Shown one piece after another: positions 5,051-5,364 of a stretch of DNA of 5,364 nt. Source of the DNA: an uncultured Gammaproteobacteria bacterium (lineage in GTDB: Bacteria > Pseudomonadota > Gammaproteobacteria > Arenicellales > Poriferihabitantaceae); contig CALIFM010000087.1 of NCBI GenBank assembly GCA_938021685.1, positions 1 to 5,364 of the forward strand, written 5' to 3'. The number at the start of each line of letters is the position of its first letter. The first letter of the stretch is position 1. The position numbers and the translations under genes were made by a program. The notes below the pieces were generated by a model. That model was not told the origin of the DNA. It was given only the letters and a program-made list of their open reading frames with translations, and made no database searches.

Positions 5051-5364
5051 ATGCAATTTCTATACAGCGTGCTGGGCTTTGTTCTGGCGATTGGCATTTT
5101 GGTCACCATTCATGAGTTCGGACACTTTTGGGTGGCGCGCAAGGCGGGTGTCAAAGTACTGAAGTTTTCCGTGGGTTTTGGTAAATCAATCAAGACTTGG
5201 CGCCGTGAAGGTGATCCCACTGAATATACGCTAGCTATGATACCGTTAGGTGGCTATGTCAAGATGCTGGATGGGCGTGTAGATGACGTGCCTGCAGATG
5301 AACAGCACTTGGCATTCAATAACCAAAGTTTAGGCAAACGCACAGCGATTGTGGCCGCAGGGCC
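5051..5364 (+). CDS. rseP: RseP-type site-2 intramembrane zinc metalloprotease, N-terminal part (truncated by window edge)
   Basis: Inner-membrane protease of the M50 / site-2 family. In E. coli RseP cuts the anti-sigma factor RseA after DegS to release sigma-E, and also clears signal-peptide remnants. Only the first 104 codons are present; the frame is open to the last base. The first transmembrane helix (about residues 3-20, LYSVLGFVLAIGILVTI) runs into the zinc-binding HEFGH motif (21-25; H21, E22, H25), followed by FWVARKAGVKV, FSVGFGK, the IPLGGYVKML signature (64-73) and AFNNQSLGKRTAIVAAG (88-104), all very close to E. coli. The conserved G-P-x-x-N segment, PDZ domains and third zinc ligand lie beyond the window. 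ATG at 5051 fits the family's N-terminus, though no Shine-Dalgarno sequence precedes it. It starts 20 bases after uvrB, so it probably shares that transcript or has a promoter inside uvrB. A different M50 paralogue is conceivable, but the match favours RseP itself. Confidence 0.94.
   Translation, partial: MQFLYSVLGFVLAIGILVTIHEFGHFWVARKAGVKVLKFSVGFGKSIKTWRREGDPTEYTLAMIPLGGYVKMLDGRVDDVPADEQHLAFNNQSLGKRTAIVAAG

Overview
The window is a compact, single-strand block of core bacterial genes, all on the + strand. The 3' part of the SRP 4.5S RNA gene (ffs) is followed by dnaX, ybaB/ebfC, recR and uvrB, and then by the start of an rseP-type intramembrane protease that runs off the right edge. The proteins can be aligned by eye with their Escherichia coli counterparts almost without gaps in the motif regions (DnaX zinc cysteines and AAA+ motifs, UvrB helicase motifs, RseP N-terminus). 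The ffs-dnaX-ybaB-recR order is the usual gammaproteobacterial one. I therefore infer a gammaproteobacterium with a base composition near 50 % GC. I cannot name the genus from this sequence.

Layout: 1-70 is the SRP RNA tail, with the conserved GGAA-capped SRP54-binding hairpin. 70-163 is a leader with a 7-T run and a small GC hairpin next to the dnaX ribosome binding site. 164-1909 is dnaX (full tau form, 581 codons). 1910-1960 is a spacer holding half of an inverted repeat that brackets the dnaX stop. 1961-2278 is ybaB/ebfC. 2323-2919 is recR. 2920-3017 is a leader with a possible weak promoter and a 10-bp palindrome. 3018-5030 is uvrB. 5031-5050 is a very AT-rich spacer built around a 12-bp palindrome. 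5051-5364 is the first 104 codons of rseP. No gap between genes exceeds 100 bp, and there are no tRNAs, mobile elements or CRISPR arrays.

Function: dnaX makes the clamp-loader/replisome organiser. ybaB makes a small DNA-binding protein commonly co-transcribed with recR. recR acts with RecF/RecO in loading RecA at gaps, and uvrB is the damage-verifying helicase of nucleotide excision repair. Replication, gap repair and excision repair thus lie next to each other, with an envelope-stress protease gene immediately behind them.

I found no evidence of a new biological system. The points most worth checking are a slippery heptamer in dnaX with an immediate -1 stop, placed where a gamma-type product would end; the recR-uvrB-rseP gene order, which differs from the E. 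coli arrangement; and several symmetric elements at gene borders.
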